From Orientallactaga sibirica (Eukaryota > Chordata > Mammalia > Rodentia > Dipodidae): DNA of 64,000 bases. The stretch is taken from positions 16,769,501 through 16,833,500 of the forward strand of contig JAEOAD010000034.1 in NCBI GenBank assembly GCA_036365145.1, read 5' to 3'. The notes below the pieces were generated by a model. That model was not told the DNA's origin. It saw only the letters and a program-made list of their open reading frames with translations, and searched no databases. Position numbers and translations under genes: made by a program. Of this stretch, positions 21,933 to 33,594 are shown piece by piece. Positions within the stretch are counted from its first letter, which is position 1; each line of letters starts with the position of its first letter.

Positions 21933-24900
21933 CTTTAAATCTATTTCATTGTGGGTTTTTTTTTTTTTTTTTTGCTATTTCATTATGATTGTTTCCACTT
22001 CGACAACTTGGCCACATCACTTTATCCAATATTTCCCTATTGCCTTTGTCTTCAGAAAACATTGCTAATCCAGTACAGGCCTTCATCATATACCTTCCCT
22101 TCACTTCTAATTCTCTGATTTTATTTATTTTATAATGAACATATGTTGTACCATGCTGAATTTACATTGCATCTTTAGCCCTTCCTTTGTGGAACTTCTA
22201 TCATTACCCTCACCTTTAATTTGGTTTCTCCTCACAATGCATCAGATGTCAGCAGAGCATTGGTTATTGTCATTCTCCTATGGAAGACCTCGCTTCTTCT
22301 CCCTGGCCTGTACTAAGTGTACTTTCCTGGATTGTCATGATTTTCAATTTCCTATTAGTGAATTTACCATGTTACAATTAATTTAATCCTTTGCACATAA
22401 AGGTTAATATAATTTTCTTTTGTTATATTGTATGGTTTGCAGAGTTCTTGATGGTAAATTCTTGATAGTAAATTCTTGATGAAGAGAGGAGAAATGTAAG
22501 GAAGGAAGAAGTAAACAAGAAAGGACAAAAAAAGGAAATGGAAGAGTGAGGAAATGAGGGAAAAAGGAAAAAAGAGAGATGGAAATAAAGGAGGCTCTCC
22601 TGTACAATCAACTTCCTTAGAACTCTGAGTAAATCTGCATGTGTTTAGCCTTAATTTGACATAGTTAGAGAAAAACAAAGTAAGTATGCATTTCATATGG
22701 GTCATTAATAATCTCTGGCAATTTTAAGGAACTATGATTGTCCTTTTGGAACAAGTAGATAAAAAAATACTACATGTATAATTCTCCCCTGCTTGTCCCA
22801 TAATGCAACCAGTAGACGAGTCAAGCACTACAGTAAGAAAGAAAACAAGCCCAGCAATGTGCTATGCTTTGCTGTGTATTGCAGGGATGCAGAGCTGATT
22901 TGAGCCACAGGGCCACCCCTCTCATTCTTTCAGCCCAGTGACTGTCTTAGTACATCCTCAGGTAAAAATCAAATCCGTGAGCCAAAGAGCACTGGGTGGT
23001 GAAACAGACATCACATGCTGGACCTTTAGCATTGCACCCCCTCTCTGGAAGTTGATGTTAATGTTCATAAGAGTAATGAGTAAACAAGATGATAGCTATG
23101 GCTCTTCTGGCTCCAAAATTCAGTCCTCCAAGGTTTCCTACACCCCATGTACTCTGAGTGAGGAAATTCACCCCTCCTTCTTTGCTTTCATCTCATGGTA
23201 ATGCTTTATCCCACGCCCTCAAAATGGTATCAGACAGCTTAATATTCTCATTTACCCAAAGCACTCCCCATGTTCAAAACCCAGCATATCCAGTGGCGAT
23301 TTACCACACACTGTTAATATGTTTGTTATATTCTGTTGACGAAATATGAAAGTTCATGAGCAAGGCTGCACACAGGGAAAGCATATTGAAATGAGCATTA
23401 TGGATCTGTCAGGCTGGAGTTTATGGCCTTTTTCAGTATTACACTGTAAGTAAAACAAGCCCTGATTGAGTCAGCAGCCTCCTGGGTATTCATTTGCCAA
23501 AGTATAGGGAATTTTAATGCTGAGTTTATCTGCCTGCATTAGGCACACAGGGTTAGGGGGGAGGTGGGTAGATTGCTTTGGCTTAGGGTTATTATAGACA
23601 AGCCTGCTTGTTTCACAGACACCAAAACAGAAGCTTTCAGAGGGTTTGGCTCTTATCTTCTTATCACCTTATAGATTTTGGAGATGTAGTACCCTGGAGT
23701 TTTAATACTCAGGTTGCAAATCCTCCTTTTAAAACCATTGCATTGAAGTGCAATGGAAAACAGGAGGGGGGGAGATAGAGAGAGAGATATTCACAAAGGA
23801 ATGACACAGCAATAAATAAATAAGTAAAGATGAAGGGGGGGGGGAGAAATGAAGATTGATTGACTGTGATGCAAATATTCTCACACTGTTATTCCTTTAC
23901 AGGCAAGTTCCACGATGGGTTCAGGCTCTCTCAGGATGGAATTACATTCTCCAAAAAAGACTTTGTAGCTGCTGACACCATCTAAAGAGATTACTAAGAT
24001 TTGTAAGTCTAAATTAATGCGCTGGGAAAATAAATTTGGAAACAAGATTTATGTTTCTTCTCTTAGGCAAAGTATAGGATGGAGGAATGGAGGAGCCTGT
24101 TCCCAAGCATGGGCAATAGAGCTTTTTCTGTGGTTTGGGGAAAGTCTGGGAATTTTCAGAGGACGGTTCAAAGACAAAAGCTGTCTCTACTCAGGTGGGA
24201 TTAACATTAACAGATAGTTGTGTCCAAGCAGCAAAGTCAATCACACACTTCTTCTTCTTTGAAAGAATACTTTGTCTATCCTCCCCCCACATACACTTTT
24301 TTTTCTAAGCAGATATTTGGTATTCTAGAAGTCAGACTGTTTTTCATTCGAGTGGTGTGCTGCTGTGGGTCACCTGGCTAATGCTGGGGCCATTTCACAT
24401 TCTACAGGCACAGAGCTGTGGTCATTTGGCATTCCACAGGCATTCTGAAGCTGCAGGTCATTCATTATGCCAAGGTTAGTTTGTCGGCTGTGGAGCCAAG
24501 AACTGTATTCGTTGCTGGCAGAGATTAGAAACTGCAAGGAAGATGTAACTCTGCTGGTGTCAGAAGGATGAACATAGACAAAAAAGAGGGAAAAAAAAGC
24601 CAAATGCAGAGAATTCCTAACAAATTATCAGAAAGCACAATGATGGTAGTGACTGGTACACATAAAGTCAAAGGTCAGGAATTTTTTATTTTTCTGAGAA
24701 GAGACAGCAAAGGACAAATCCGTGACACATAATAAGCAACATGTTCCACCTTTGTAAGCTGGGTGGCAAGGTAGCTATCAAATAGTCCTAAGGTCCACCT
24801 GCTCTAAAACCAGTCAAAATTTAGTCCAAGTCCCAGGACTACTGTTAATTAATTGCCAGACTTCAAGTGATTTACTTATTCTTTCTATTTGTCAATTTCA

Positions 24901-25081
24901 GCTACACAGTTGGATCAACCAGATAAATTATCAGTTTAAGATAACATCCTAAGAAGAATTTAGCATAGTCCGTGCCTAAAAGAAAATGCATTGTAGATTT
25001 ACTATTATTGTTTATCTTCATTATATATGATAATTAAAAAATATTTGATATGAAAGGATGAAGACAATGATAGCATTTTAA
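21933..25081. other. Mainly anonymous DNA with a candidate conserved non-coding stretch
   Basis: No repeat family is recognised. Pyrimidine-rich (TTTCTCC) DNA in 22475-22610 produces overlapping S/F/P-rich minus frames that are compositional artefacts. From about 23200 to 24240 the sequence is of higher complexity and repeat-free (see findings). Short G-runs occur at 23764-23770 and 23836-23846. Confidence 0.45.
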
Positions 25082-25292
25082 ATTTTATATTTATCTATTT
25101 ATTTATTTGAGAGAGAGTTAGAAATAAAGAGAGACAGAGAAAAAGAGACAGAGATCTCCAGCCACTGCAAACAAAATCCAGATGCATGCAGCACCTTGTA
25201 CATGTGGCTTACATGGGTCCTGAGGGATCATACCTGGGTTCTTTGGCTCTTGCAGCCAAGTGCCTTAAATGCTAAGCCATCCCTCCAGCCCC
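25082..25292 (-). mobile_element. tRNA-derived SINE (dipodoid-type), antisense
   Basis: 'CTATTTATTTATTTGAGAGAG' tail and purine tract, body 'CAGCACCTTGTACATGTGGC', 'TTGCAGCCAAGTGCCTTAAA', head complement 'GCTAAGCCATCCCTCCAGCCC'. Confidence 0.88.
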
Positions 25293-25844
25293 TCTTAATT
25301 AAAGTATTTTTAAGACACACTCATTCTTTATGCATTTCTTGTACTATATGCTAAATTCTATATGAGCAATAGATACCCTCTTGCTAACTAGAGAAATTTA
25401 GTCTGGACTAGTTAAATGTAAAGAGATTCAGTTGAATAGGCACTCAGTGAACATCTCCTGTATGGAGTTTGGAGAATGCTGTCCTTCAGCTATGTTATGG
25501 CTATTGCCCTTGTGAACTCTTAGCATCTGTGATTACTAAGAGACCAACACAAGATTGTGACTGCTAACTTTCATTTATAGCCAGAAAGGATAAGCTCATG
25601 AGTCAGTACACTAACCAAACTAGGCTCTCCCTCTGCAAGGATATGTCAATGGTTAACAGTGGCTGAAAGAGGGTGAGGGATGAGATGTTTTTGGTTGTAT
25701 ATCTACGAACTGTTAAACTCAATGGCTCACCAAGCTCGACTTGGATGGAATCATTTCTTGGGTTTATACTGGGTCTGGAGAGGACTAATGTTTGTTCATG
25801 TCTCCTAAGAAAAATTAATATGAATACAGAATACATGTGTGTAC

Positions 25845-26140
25845 AGGCACACATGTGTCATAGTGCTTGTGTAAAGGTGAGAGGACAATATGGGGTATCT
25901 GTCTTTGACATCTATTTTGTTTTTGAGACAAGGTCTCTTGATGTTCACTGCTGCTTTTACTAAGCTAACTAAATAAAGAGATTCTCAAGTTTCTACATCC
26001 CTTCTTGCCATGGGCATAATAGTATTACAAGCATGTGTATTGTAACATCCAGCTTTTAGAGGTTCTGGGCATATGTACTCAGGTACTCATGCTTGTATAG
26101 AAAGTCCTCTATTTACTAAGCCACCTTGCCATGCTTTTCT
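25845..26140 (-). mobile_element. B4-like composite SINE, antisense
   Basis: Left-to-right order: CA/TG-rich flank, 'GGTGAGAGGACAATATGGGG', a B1-like block 'GTTTTTGAGACAAGGTCTC', 'AGTATTACAAGCATGTGTAT', then the tRNA part 'CTCAGGTACTCATGCTTG' ending 'TACTAAGCCACCTTGCCATG'. This matches an antisense B4 composite, strongly diverged. Confidence 0.65.
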
Positions 26141-27034
26141 AATGTCCATGGCACATACAAAAATAAAAGGATGTTATGGTTTAGGCAAAAAGAAACTAAG
26201 ATGTATTTAGATAAGTACAGATGCCAAGGAAAGGTAAAATATATAAAATCTCCATTACATGGAATTTGGATAATCATTATTAGCATTTAGGTGAGCTGGA
26301 CAGTCCCTGGGTCCAGAATTTCAGATACTACTATAATAGCAGTGAAGGCTGTGACAGCTTCCAATCACTATTATAAATAAATGTTGACAGACAGGTAGGA
26401 AACTACATAGGAATAATCTTTACTTTTATACTTGGCTTATAAAACTCATTCTATAAGGAAGGACTAAAGAGAATAAATAAAAAAGTTGCCATTTGCTTTT
26501 GTTGTTGTTGTTGTTGTTGTCATCCCTAAAATTGAGTGTCAACACTCATATTGTTATATCCTTAGGGATCTCACAACTGAAGTTTCAAATAGTGGAGAAC
26601 AACATGAATGTATAAGAGAACAAGATCACATCTACACAGGAAATCTGCAGTGCAGGTTTTCAGAGGACAAAGAGGCCAGGAAGATGCTGGGAAGTGGGTG
26701 TAGTGGTGGGGATATTGCCATACTAACATATAACATGATTTACTGCTGGGGACAAGGAGCTTTGGGCTGTGCCACCCACAAAGAAGCCTGACCTTTGCCT
26801 TAGATGCTAAGCGTAGACAAGCAGGAGGAGATACCTGTGTATCCATGGAGCTTGCAGAGTGGCTTACAGTGTAGCTTATGTATGCACTCTCATGCTTATT
26901 AGAGTGGATTCTGTAATATTCTCCAGAAGCAAGTCTCCTTGCATCAATCCGTAGTGGTCTAAAAGAAACTGAGGTCAGAGTTTCTATCTATGATTCTCAA
27001 GAGAAACAGAGAACCAACTTGAAAAGAAGTTCTT
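26141..27034. other. Anonymous DNA with (GTT)n
   Basis: (GTT)n at 26501-26520. Open frames on both strands at 26486-26846 show no recognisable protein. No repeat family is recognised. Confidence 0.4.
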
Positions 27035-27050
27035 AAAGAACATTCTGTGT

Positions 27051-27241
27051 GGGCTGGCTAGATGGCTTAATGGTTAAGGCATTTGTCTGCAAAGCCTAAG
27101 GACCCTAGTTCGATTCTCCAGGTCCCACATAAGCCAGATGCACAAGGGGGTGCACGCCTCTGGAGTTCATTTACAGTGGCTAAAGGCCCTGGTGCGCCCA
27201 TTCTCACTCTCCTCTCTCTCTTTCCCTCTCTCTGTCTCAAG

Positions 27242-27284
<43 letters not shown>

Positions 27285-27312
27285 ATGTAAAATCTTAAAA
27301 AAAAAAAAAAAA
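27051..27312 (+). mobile_element. tRNA-derived SINE (dipodoid-type), sense, well preserved
   Basis: Head 'GGGCTGGCTAGATGGCTTAA', B box 'AGTTCGATTCTCC', body 'GCCAGATGCACAAGGGGGTG', CT tract, (AAAT)n and a poly(A) run. Twelve-base target duplication AAAGAACATTCT at 27035-27046 and 27313-27324 is perfect, so this is a relatively recent insertion. Confidence 0.95.
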
Positions 27313-27827
27313 AAAGAACATTCTATGACTCTTCCAACCACAGGTTGCCTCTATCCTTACTTCTAAATCTGGGCATAAAAACTTTGGGGGGAAATCATGT
27401 TTTCTGCCAGGATGAGGCTATATTTGATAGGAATAAGCTTAAATCTTCTGTGGGGGTACTACCAAAGTATAATATTGCCATGCTACCAATGTTACCTGCT
27501 TTCCTGTTGGAGGCTGGGACCTTTGGGGCCTTTGTGGAGGAGCTTTAAGAAATACTACAAAACTAAACATTTAGATATGAAAGCATTTTTTCTTTGAAAC
27601 TAGCAAATACATAACAAGTCACAATATTAATATAATGCTTATCTACTAACAGTGCTGAAAGGCTGACAAATCTTACAAAGATTTAAACCAAACAAAATAT
27701 GTATCTTATAGCATAACACTTCTATAATACTATTTGATATATCAAATATCATATGATGATATGAAATTTTCCTTTCTAAAGATTAGGAAGTTACTTCATT
27801 TTCTCTAGCTAGATATTTCTGTATTTT

Positions 27828-27829
<2 letters not shown>

Positions 27830-27882
<53 letters not shown>
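27830..27882. repeat. (GT)n microsatellite
   Basis: About 26 uninterrupted TG units. The HTHT/VCVC-rich frames across it are artefacts. Confidence 0.97.
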
Positions 27883-27886
<4 letters not shown>

Positions 27887-28224
27887 GTGTGGTATGGTGC
27901 TTGTAGTATATGCAAAAGTGTATATGCTGATGTGACATCCTTGGTGGGCTTGCCTGAAGTGGCCAGGGGGAGAAAATTGGGCATCTCCTTCCAACATTCG
28001 CCTGTTTTACTTTTTGTACCTCCCCCATTTGGCATGGAGTCTTTCAGGAGAGCAGTGATTCTCTGGACTCCACTTCCCACAGTACTGGGCTTATAGGCAT
28101 GTGTGGCCACATCCATGTGTTTAGAGAAGTTATGGAGATTTGAAATAGGGTGGTTTTGGACCTCCTCAGACCTTTTTACTTATGCTGAAAACACACTTAA
28201 CTGCTGAGGCATCTCTTCAGGCCC
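27883..28224 (-). mobile_element. B4-like composite SINE, antisense
   Basis: After the (GT)n, the order 'GATGTGACATCCTTGG', a degraded B1-like block, 'AGTACTGGGCTTATAGGCATG', 'TGTGGCCACATCCATG' and finally 'CTGCTGAGGCATCTCTTCAGG' fits an antisense tRNA+B1 composite. It is old and diverged. Confidence 0.55.
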
Positions 28225-29003
28225 GACTACATATCTCTTATTCTACAGTATTTAAAAATGTTTTATTTAGGGCTAGAGTTTCTTCCATCCTTGCAGAGAC
28301 TGATTGAGGCTTCTTGGCCCCGCATGAAGAAGACCTTCAGCAGAATTGGGACAAGGGAAATGGGGCTATGTGTGCAGCCTTTTTATAAAGCATTCAATAA
28401 ATTAAACCAAAAAGTCTAAAGTGTCTATACAACTAGATACATAATAAAGTGCAATATGTAATGATGGGAAAGGCAGAGTAAAGTGTGACTTTTTTTGAGA
28501 CCAATTATATAATATTTTCTTTTTGAAAACTCTGGAAAATGACCCCAAACCCATAACCACAGGACTGCATTGCTAGGGAAAACCTCTGAGTTCCTGAAGC
28601 TTAAATTTCATTGGTCTGTTGCTATAGCTGCTTGTGTGTCTTGCCGTTTCCATGGAGTTCACATTCTAGTTAAGGCAGAAAGACAATGAACACCTTAGTA
28701 TAGTAAAGGGCAGTTGAAAATGCAGTATGTGAAGATAGGATATGAGGAGAGCAAAGTCATACATTTGATAAAGTTAGATTAAACAAAAAGAAACATCCTT
28801 TAGCCCTGGGTTCAGGGAAGACCTAGATGTCAAAGCCTACTTTAAACTGATTTCTGCATTAGCAGAATTCCAAACATTTACATGAGGCTCGGAGTTTTGG
28901 TGTGGCTGGTCCAGCCTCTGTCAGTCAATCTGTGTCAGATATTAAATAATGTCATAAACATCCTTTAGGATCACCAAGATAAAATTTTTCACTGTTACTC
29001 TTG
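28225..29003. other. Anonymous DNA, weak antisense L2-like stretch
   Basis: 28620-28760 has 'CATGGAGTTCACATTCTAG' followed by 'GACAATGAACACC', the order seen in antisense L2 ('ATGGAGCTTACATTCTAG'). The rest is unassigned. 28270-28410 ends in AATAAATTAAA and may be a short retrocopy fragment of unknown origin. Confidence 0.4.
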
Positions 29004-29008
29004 GGTAT

Positions 29009-29397
29009 TATAGTAGTTTGAATGGATATCCCCCAAAAGATTCAGGTGTTTTATTAAAGCTTTCAACTTGGATTTCCAGTCAATTTGCTGGAAGAGGTAT
29101 CACTGTGGGTGGATGCTAGAGTCCAGCCCTAAGTTGTTACTGGGAGAGAATTTGAATTCCAACCTAAGGTATGCAGAGTGCTTGAGCTTTGTTTGGGGTT
29201 CCCAGAGTGTGTGTTTGCTTTTGGTGGTGTGGTGGTGATTTCTTATCTCTCTGTGTGGATATGTGAAAAGGGGCCAGCTTCATCTGCCCTTATGCTACTT
29301 CCCCTGGATCTGTAAGTTTCTTCAAATAAATCCCTCCCTCCCATAAACTCTGTCTGATCTGGAGGTTCATCCCAGCAACACGAAGCTGATTATGACA
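29009..29397 (+). mobile_element. Solo LTR, MaLR-type, with perfect target duplication
   Basis: About 389 bp. It begins TATAGTAGTTTGAATGG (TG decayed to TA), holds 'CAGCTTCATCTGCCC', 'CTGTAAGTTTCTTCAAATAAA' (polyadenylation signal) and 'AGGTTCATCCCAGCAAC', and ends GATTATGACA. Perfect 5-bp GGTAT duplications lie at 29004-29008 and 29398-29402. It is the same LTR family as 42272-42647. The lack of any internal region implies LTR-LTR recombination after insertion. Confidence 0.87.
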
Positions 29398-29402
29398 GGT
29401 AT

Positions 29403-31101
29403 AATAAGAAGCATCACATTTGATATTTTTGAAATGTAGAAACTAATACAGCTCTTTCTGCCTCCTCTAATTTCTTGGTATTTGTTAATTAAGAGTTAAT
29501 CAGTTTTTTTTGTTTTAATTATCAAAAAGCCAAAAGCTGAGCATTCAGTTTGATAGTCAAGCTTGCATTCACTCTTAGAGATAATCACAATGATTAAGAT
29601 AACCAGTTTCAGAGACATAACTCCTTTAAACAAATAGAGCAGATCAATTAGGCGAGTCTTTCTTACATTATTTTGATTGCATATTTCTATCAATCACTCA
29701 ATCAATCAATCAACCAATAAGAAAGTGACATGCATGGAAAGAAGACACACATCATCCAGTCTAGACTTATTTACTTCTCCACTTGCTTCTTAGTATGCGC
29801 GCCTTGTACAAACATATATATGGAATAGAAATTTTTAAAGATACACCGAGAAAATGAAAACCAAAGTCCTCACATTTTCTCTCCATATCTCATGGATTAT
29901 TTTTATGTAATTCAATTGTCTGTCCCTCTTTGGAAACAATGCAACTAGTCCATTATTTGCAGTTTATGTATAGAAAAGGCCTACAAAGGGGGGATAGAAC
30001 AATGTGTATAAATGCCCAAGTAAAATAAAAGGGATATAGGACTTAAATAGAAGCTTAGTTCCATATATATGCAAAATCTTTTGAACTTCCCCTGCAATTT
30101 GTTAAAATTGTAACTTTTTATATGCCATGATTTATTCTTTGTAATCCTTTCCCTCATCCCCAGAGATGTGTGCTTTACTTCTGATATCCTCTCAACAGTG
30201 AGAAATCCAGGATCAGCAAACCCCTGTCACCAGACCCAACAAAGCAGCGCTCTTTCTCACAGTTTACAGGCACAATATGATCTCAGTCCATTTCTCTAAA
30301 GGATTCCCAGAGCACTCAGCCTCTAGCCTGCTTATGATGCAGCACCTCACTTCTCAATAGCATTTTATGACACATTTCTCAAATCAAATTTAAAAGCATA
30401 ACTGAGTGGAATTAAATTAATGCCGTCTGGTAATGTCAGCAGCACCAGAGCTGCAACAAGCTGACTTACCTCCTAAACTTCCTAGAATTACAGTATGTAT
30501 GTTCAGTCTGTATTATTTTGAGAGATGCTATGAACAGTGTGGGCATTATCGTGAGTGTGTGTGTATGTGTGTGTATGTGTGTGTACGCAGTGGATAGGGA
30601 TGAGTTGGTACTGAAGTCTTTAAAACCATAAAAGTAGCAGCAGGTACTTAATGAACAAAAATGCCCCATGACCTTGAAGTCTTTAAGCAGACATTTGCAT
30701 GTCCCTTCATGTCCTGCAGAGTACATTTAGCTTCAATATATCATTTGATTATCATAATCACCTATTGTGGAAAATGCTCATGTTTTTATCTCCTTTCATT
30801 TATTTCTATCTATTAGGTGAAATTAGATTTTCTGACTTTAAATTTTCAGTATTTTTTCCACCACGTAAGCTTAATAATAATAGTACCACTGGTTACCTTT
30901 CCAAGTTTCTTCAACCTCCCTGTTGCTGAGTCCAACATTCTTATCTTCACTGACTTAAGAGGAACATTTACTCATTCCTTCCTCAGTATTGAAACATGTT
31001 TGCTTTACTTGATGTTAAGAGGCTCACACTTAAATTGTCTTCCTACTACACAAATTCTCATAGGTGGCTTTTTTCTGGTCTTCTTTTTATCTTTATCTTC
31101 A

Positions 31102-31132
<31 letters not shown>

Positions 31133-31640
31133 TCTAAAAGTGAACTGTCCTAAGGCTCCTAGTCTTTCTCTACAATCAATCCCCTGGCTATCTCATGCTA
31201 CATGCAGTTTGTAGTGCTGTTTTGCACTAATGATTTTTACATTTATATCTCCCATCAATATGCTTCTCTTCAGTTCCAGCTGCCTATATCTAACTCCATG
31301 AATCATCACCACAAGAGTATATACGTGTGTACAAAGTATAACCCATTTCTAGGCCTCACTCCCACCCAAGTTCCTCCTCATTGCCTTATTCATATTTAAA
31401 AATATTTGCTTTGCAAAAATACATTCTAATGCTTGCCTAAGTGTCCATGCTTCCCTGTGTCACTGAAAGCATTGTTGCTTGTATAGTCCATACCTTCCTA
31501 GACAATAAATCTTTAGAAGGATGTCCAGGACCTAGCTACTGCATGCTTATCTATGACTCTTACCATATCACAGGATATCATCAACTTTTGATTCTATATG
31601 CACACAATTCTTTTCCAAAGGTGAATTGGTAATATTGCTC
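29403..31640. other. Mainly anonymous DNA with simple repeats
   Basis: (TCAA)n at 29693-29716, (GTGTAT)n at 30551-30585 and (AT)n at 31101-31124. 29720-30480 is repeat-free, moderately complex DNA (see findings). 31440-31560 could be old L2. Open frames at 30466-31632 reflect T- and TA-rich composition. Confidence 0.4.
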
Positions 31641-31742
31641 CCCTACTGAATGCCATATGACCTACAGCAATAGTGCAAGCCTGTGTGGTGATCTATAAAG
31701 TCTTCCTCCATCTTTCTTCTTGCTCTTGAATTGCTCCTAGAT
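31641..31742 (+). repeat. L2 LINE remnant, left part (split by a SINE)
   Basis: 'TGCTCCCCTACTGAATGCC' and 'CTTGCTCTTGAATTGCTCC' are loosely L2 3'-region-like. The same element seems to continue at 32021 with 'AATCCACACTGGCTTCCTCG'. It is heavily diverged. Confidence 0.45.
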
Positions 31743-31755
31743 CTCCTCCACAAAT

Positions 31756-32007
31756 CCTTTTTTTCTTTTTTTTTTAATATTTTATTTATTTATTTGAGAG
31801 AGAGGGAGAGAGATACAGAAATAGGCAGGTAGGGAGAGAAAGAGAGAGGGAATGAGCATGCCAGGGCCTCCAGCCACTGCAAATGAATTCCAGATGCAGG
31901 TACCCCCTTATGCATCTGGCTTACATGGGTCCTGGAGAATTGAACCTCAAACTGGGGTCCTTAGGCTTCACAGGCAAGCGTTTAACTGCTAAGCCATCTC
32001 TCCAGCC
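31756..32007 (-). mobile_element. tRNA-derived SINE (dipodoid-type), antisense, well preserved
   Basis: Perfect 13-bp target duplication CTCCTCCACAAAT at 31743-31755 and 32008-32020. The interior has a T-rich lead, (TTTA), GAGAGA tract, 'CAGGGCCTCCAGCCACTGC', 'TTATGCATCTGGCTTACAT' and head complement 'GCTAAGCCATCTCTCCAGCC'. Confidence 0.95.
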
Positions 32008-32020
32008 CTCCTCCACAAAT

Positions 32021-32340
32021 TCTTTATGTTAATCCACACTGGCTTCCTCGCTCCTCTACAATACATTGGACAGACTCTTACTTCAATACACATGAACGTG
32101 TTGTTGTGATGTAGTTCTGTTTTGAACCTGGAATAAGATGCTTTTGTATGTCTGAAACACTTGCTGCATCTTCGTCAACCTTATGCTCAGTGCTCCTCAC
32201 TGACATGTGCTCCCAGCATCCTACTTAACACCCTGTGACCTTCTCTGGCACGTCCTACTTGGTCAGTCCTATTTTGTTCTCATTGGGCTGTGATTAGTAT
32301 ATTAATCACTTTCTAGTACTGTAGTATTTTCTTTATGTTT
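32021..32340 (+). repeat. L2 LINE remnant, right part
   Basis: 'CACTGGCTTCCTCGCTCC', 'CATCCTACTTAACACCCTGTG' and 'CTTCTCTGGCACGTCC' match the order of the L2 3' region ('CACACTGGCCTCCTTGCTG...'). This is an ancient mammalian repeat that predates the SINE inside it. Confidence 0.55.
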
Positions 32341-32514
32341 CTGCAGTCCAACTCTCCCCCCCCAAGATATTATACTCTCAACTAAAGCAGATTTTAAGCA
32401 CTGAGCCACAGTACTTACAATAATTTTAGTTTGTAGAAAGTGTACAAAATAGATTGATTAAGAGAATGAATACTTCAATATTGTGTCAGGATTTAGTCAC
32501 AAAATGTCATTCAC

Positions 32515-32690
32515 ATACATTATCCCATGTTGGGCCTTATAAGCTATTCTAGGAAAGAATAAAACTCAACACTTTTACATTCACAAAAAGAGAAAGAGAC
32601 CTCGGAGAACCAGTGAATTGTGACTTAGCCAAATTCACTCATATATTAGAGGAAGAAATCAAGATTAAACTCCCAGTTTCTGCCTTTGAG
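32515..32690 (-). repeat. MIR SINE remnant, antisense
   Basis: 'CATACATTATCCCATGTTGGG' is followed by 'ACCAGTGAATTGTGACTTAGC', 'CAAATTCACTCATATATTAG' and 'GATTAAACTCCCAGTTTCTGC', paralleling antisense MIR ('AAGTAACTTGCCCAAGGTCACACAG', then 'AACCCAGGCAGTCTG'). Confidence 0.5.
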
Positions 32691-32764
32691 AGCTGCTCCT
32701 CTTTCACTATATAATGATTTCTGCCACAAAGAGTGTGAACGTGCATGACAGCATGGAGTAAGGT

Positions 32765-32890
32765 TCAGCATACAAATTTTAGTATCTAATTGCTCAGGTG
32801 TAATTTCTAGTTGCATGGGTTTTGACATTGGCTAGTTATTTAAGCTTCCATCTCCTATAAAAGGAATATAATAATCACAGTGTCTTCCAA
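32765..32890 (+). repeat. MIR SINE remnant, sense
   Basis: 'GGTTTTGACATTGGCTAGTT', 'ATTTAAGCTTCCATCTCC' and 'AAAGGAATATAATAATCAC' follow the MIR core 'CAAGTCACTTAACCTCTCTGAGCCTC...AAATGGG..AATAATA'. Confidence 0.5.
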
Positions 32891-33404
32891 AATGGGTCAT
32901 CAAAACAATTTGAACACATGGAAAAATTGTTGTGTTAACATTCAAAAATATGTAATTACTAGCACGTGTGAAAAATTGGAATCTAATCTATGAGTTTGAC
33001 AATAATATAATAAATTCATCTTGAAATATTACCAATAAAATTGTGGAAGAACTATCTTAGTAGGAGAGAGATATCAGTATGAGAGGCTTCCTCTCCTGCT
33101 TGTGTTGCTGAAACAACCAGAGTGCAGCCAAGATAACCTTAAATTTTAATGCAACATGCAGAATTGAAAGCTGTGGGAATCTAAAAGACTTGTGTACCTA
33201 CAAAACTCCAGGGATGTATGCTCAACCAGGTAGAAATAGACATGATGTGAATCTTTCAGGTTTTGAGAGTTCTGTCATGTCATGACCATATATATAGGTG
33301 GTGCAAACAGGTTTGTTGAATGAAAATAGGTATTTGGATAAATGAAAACTAGAGATGATTAAAGAAAGCAAAGAGTAAGAAGGTGACAATGTGGAGATAT
33401 GAAC
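32891..33404. other. Anonymous AT-rich DNA
   Basis: No gene, RNA or recognisable repeat is seen in this stretch. Confidence 0.4.
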
Positions 33405-33414
33405 AGTATTTTAG

Positions 33415-33594
33415 GGCTTGAGAGATTGCTCAGGGTCTAAAGGTGTTTGCTTGCAAAACTTGATGGCCCAGGTTCAATTCCCCAGTATCCACATAAAGTC
33501 AGATGCAGAAAATGGCACATGTGTATGTATTTCATTCTGGTCCTCCTCTCTGTTCTCTCTCTCCCACCTCTTGCAAATAAAATGAGTTTAAAGA
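33415..33594 (+). mobile_element. tRNA-derived SINE (dipodoid-type), sense, diverged
   Basis: Perfect 10-bp target duplication AGTATTTTAG at 33405-33414 and 33595-33604. The head 'GGCTTGAGAGATTGCTCAGG' and B box 'AGGTTCAATTCCCC' are recognisable. The body is shortened. Confidence 0.9.

Noticed and set aside
22404..22611. Three overlapping minus-strand frames rich in S, F, P and L
   Set aside because: They arise from a purine-rich plus-strand stretch. Several frames being open at once reflects composition, not coding.
27051..27130. tRNA-like A and B boxes suggesting tRNA genes
   Set aside because: These are SINE heads with target duplications, (AAAT)n tails and many sister copies. No copy folds by eye into a full cloverleaf with acceptor pairing.
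27783..28028. Frames with HTHTHT or VCVCVC runs
   Set aside because: Artefacts of the (GT)n microsatellite.
28270..28410. Possible processed pseudogene with AATAAATTAAA end
   Set aside because: The short frame gives no recognisable protein, there is no poly(A) run and no target duplication. Kept only as a remark.
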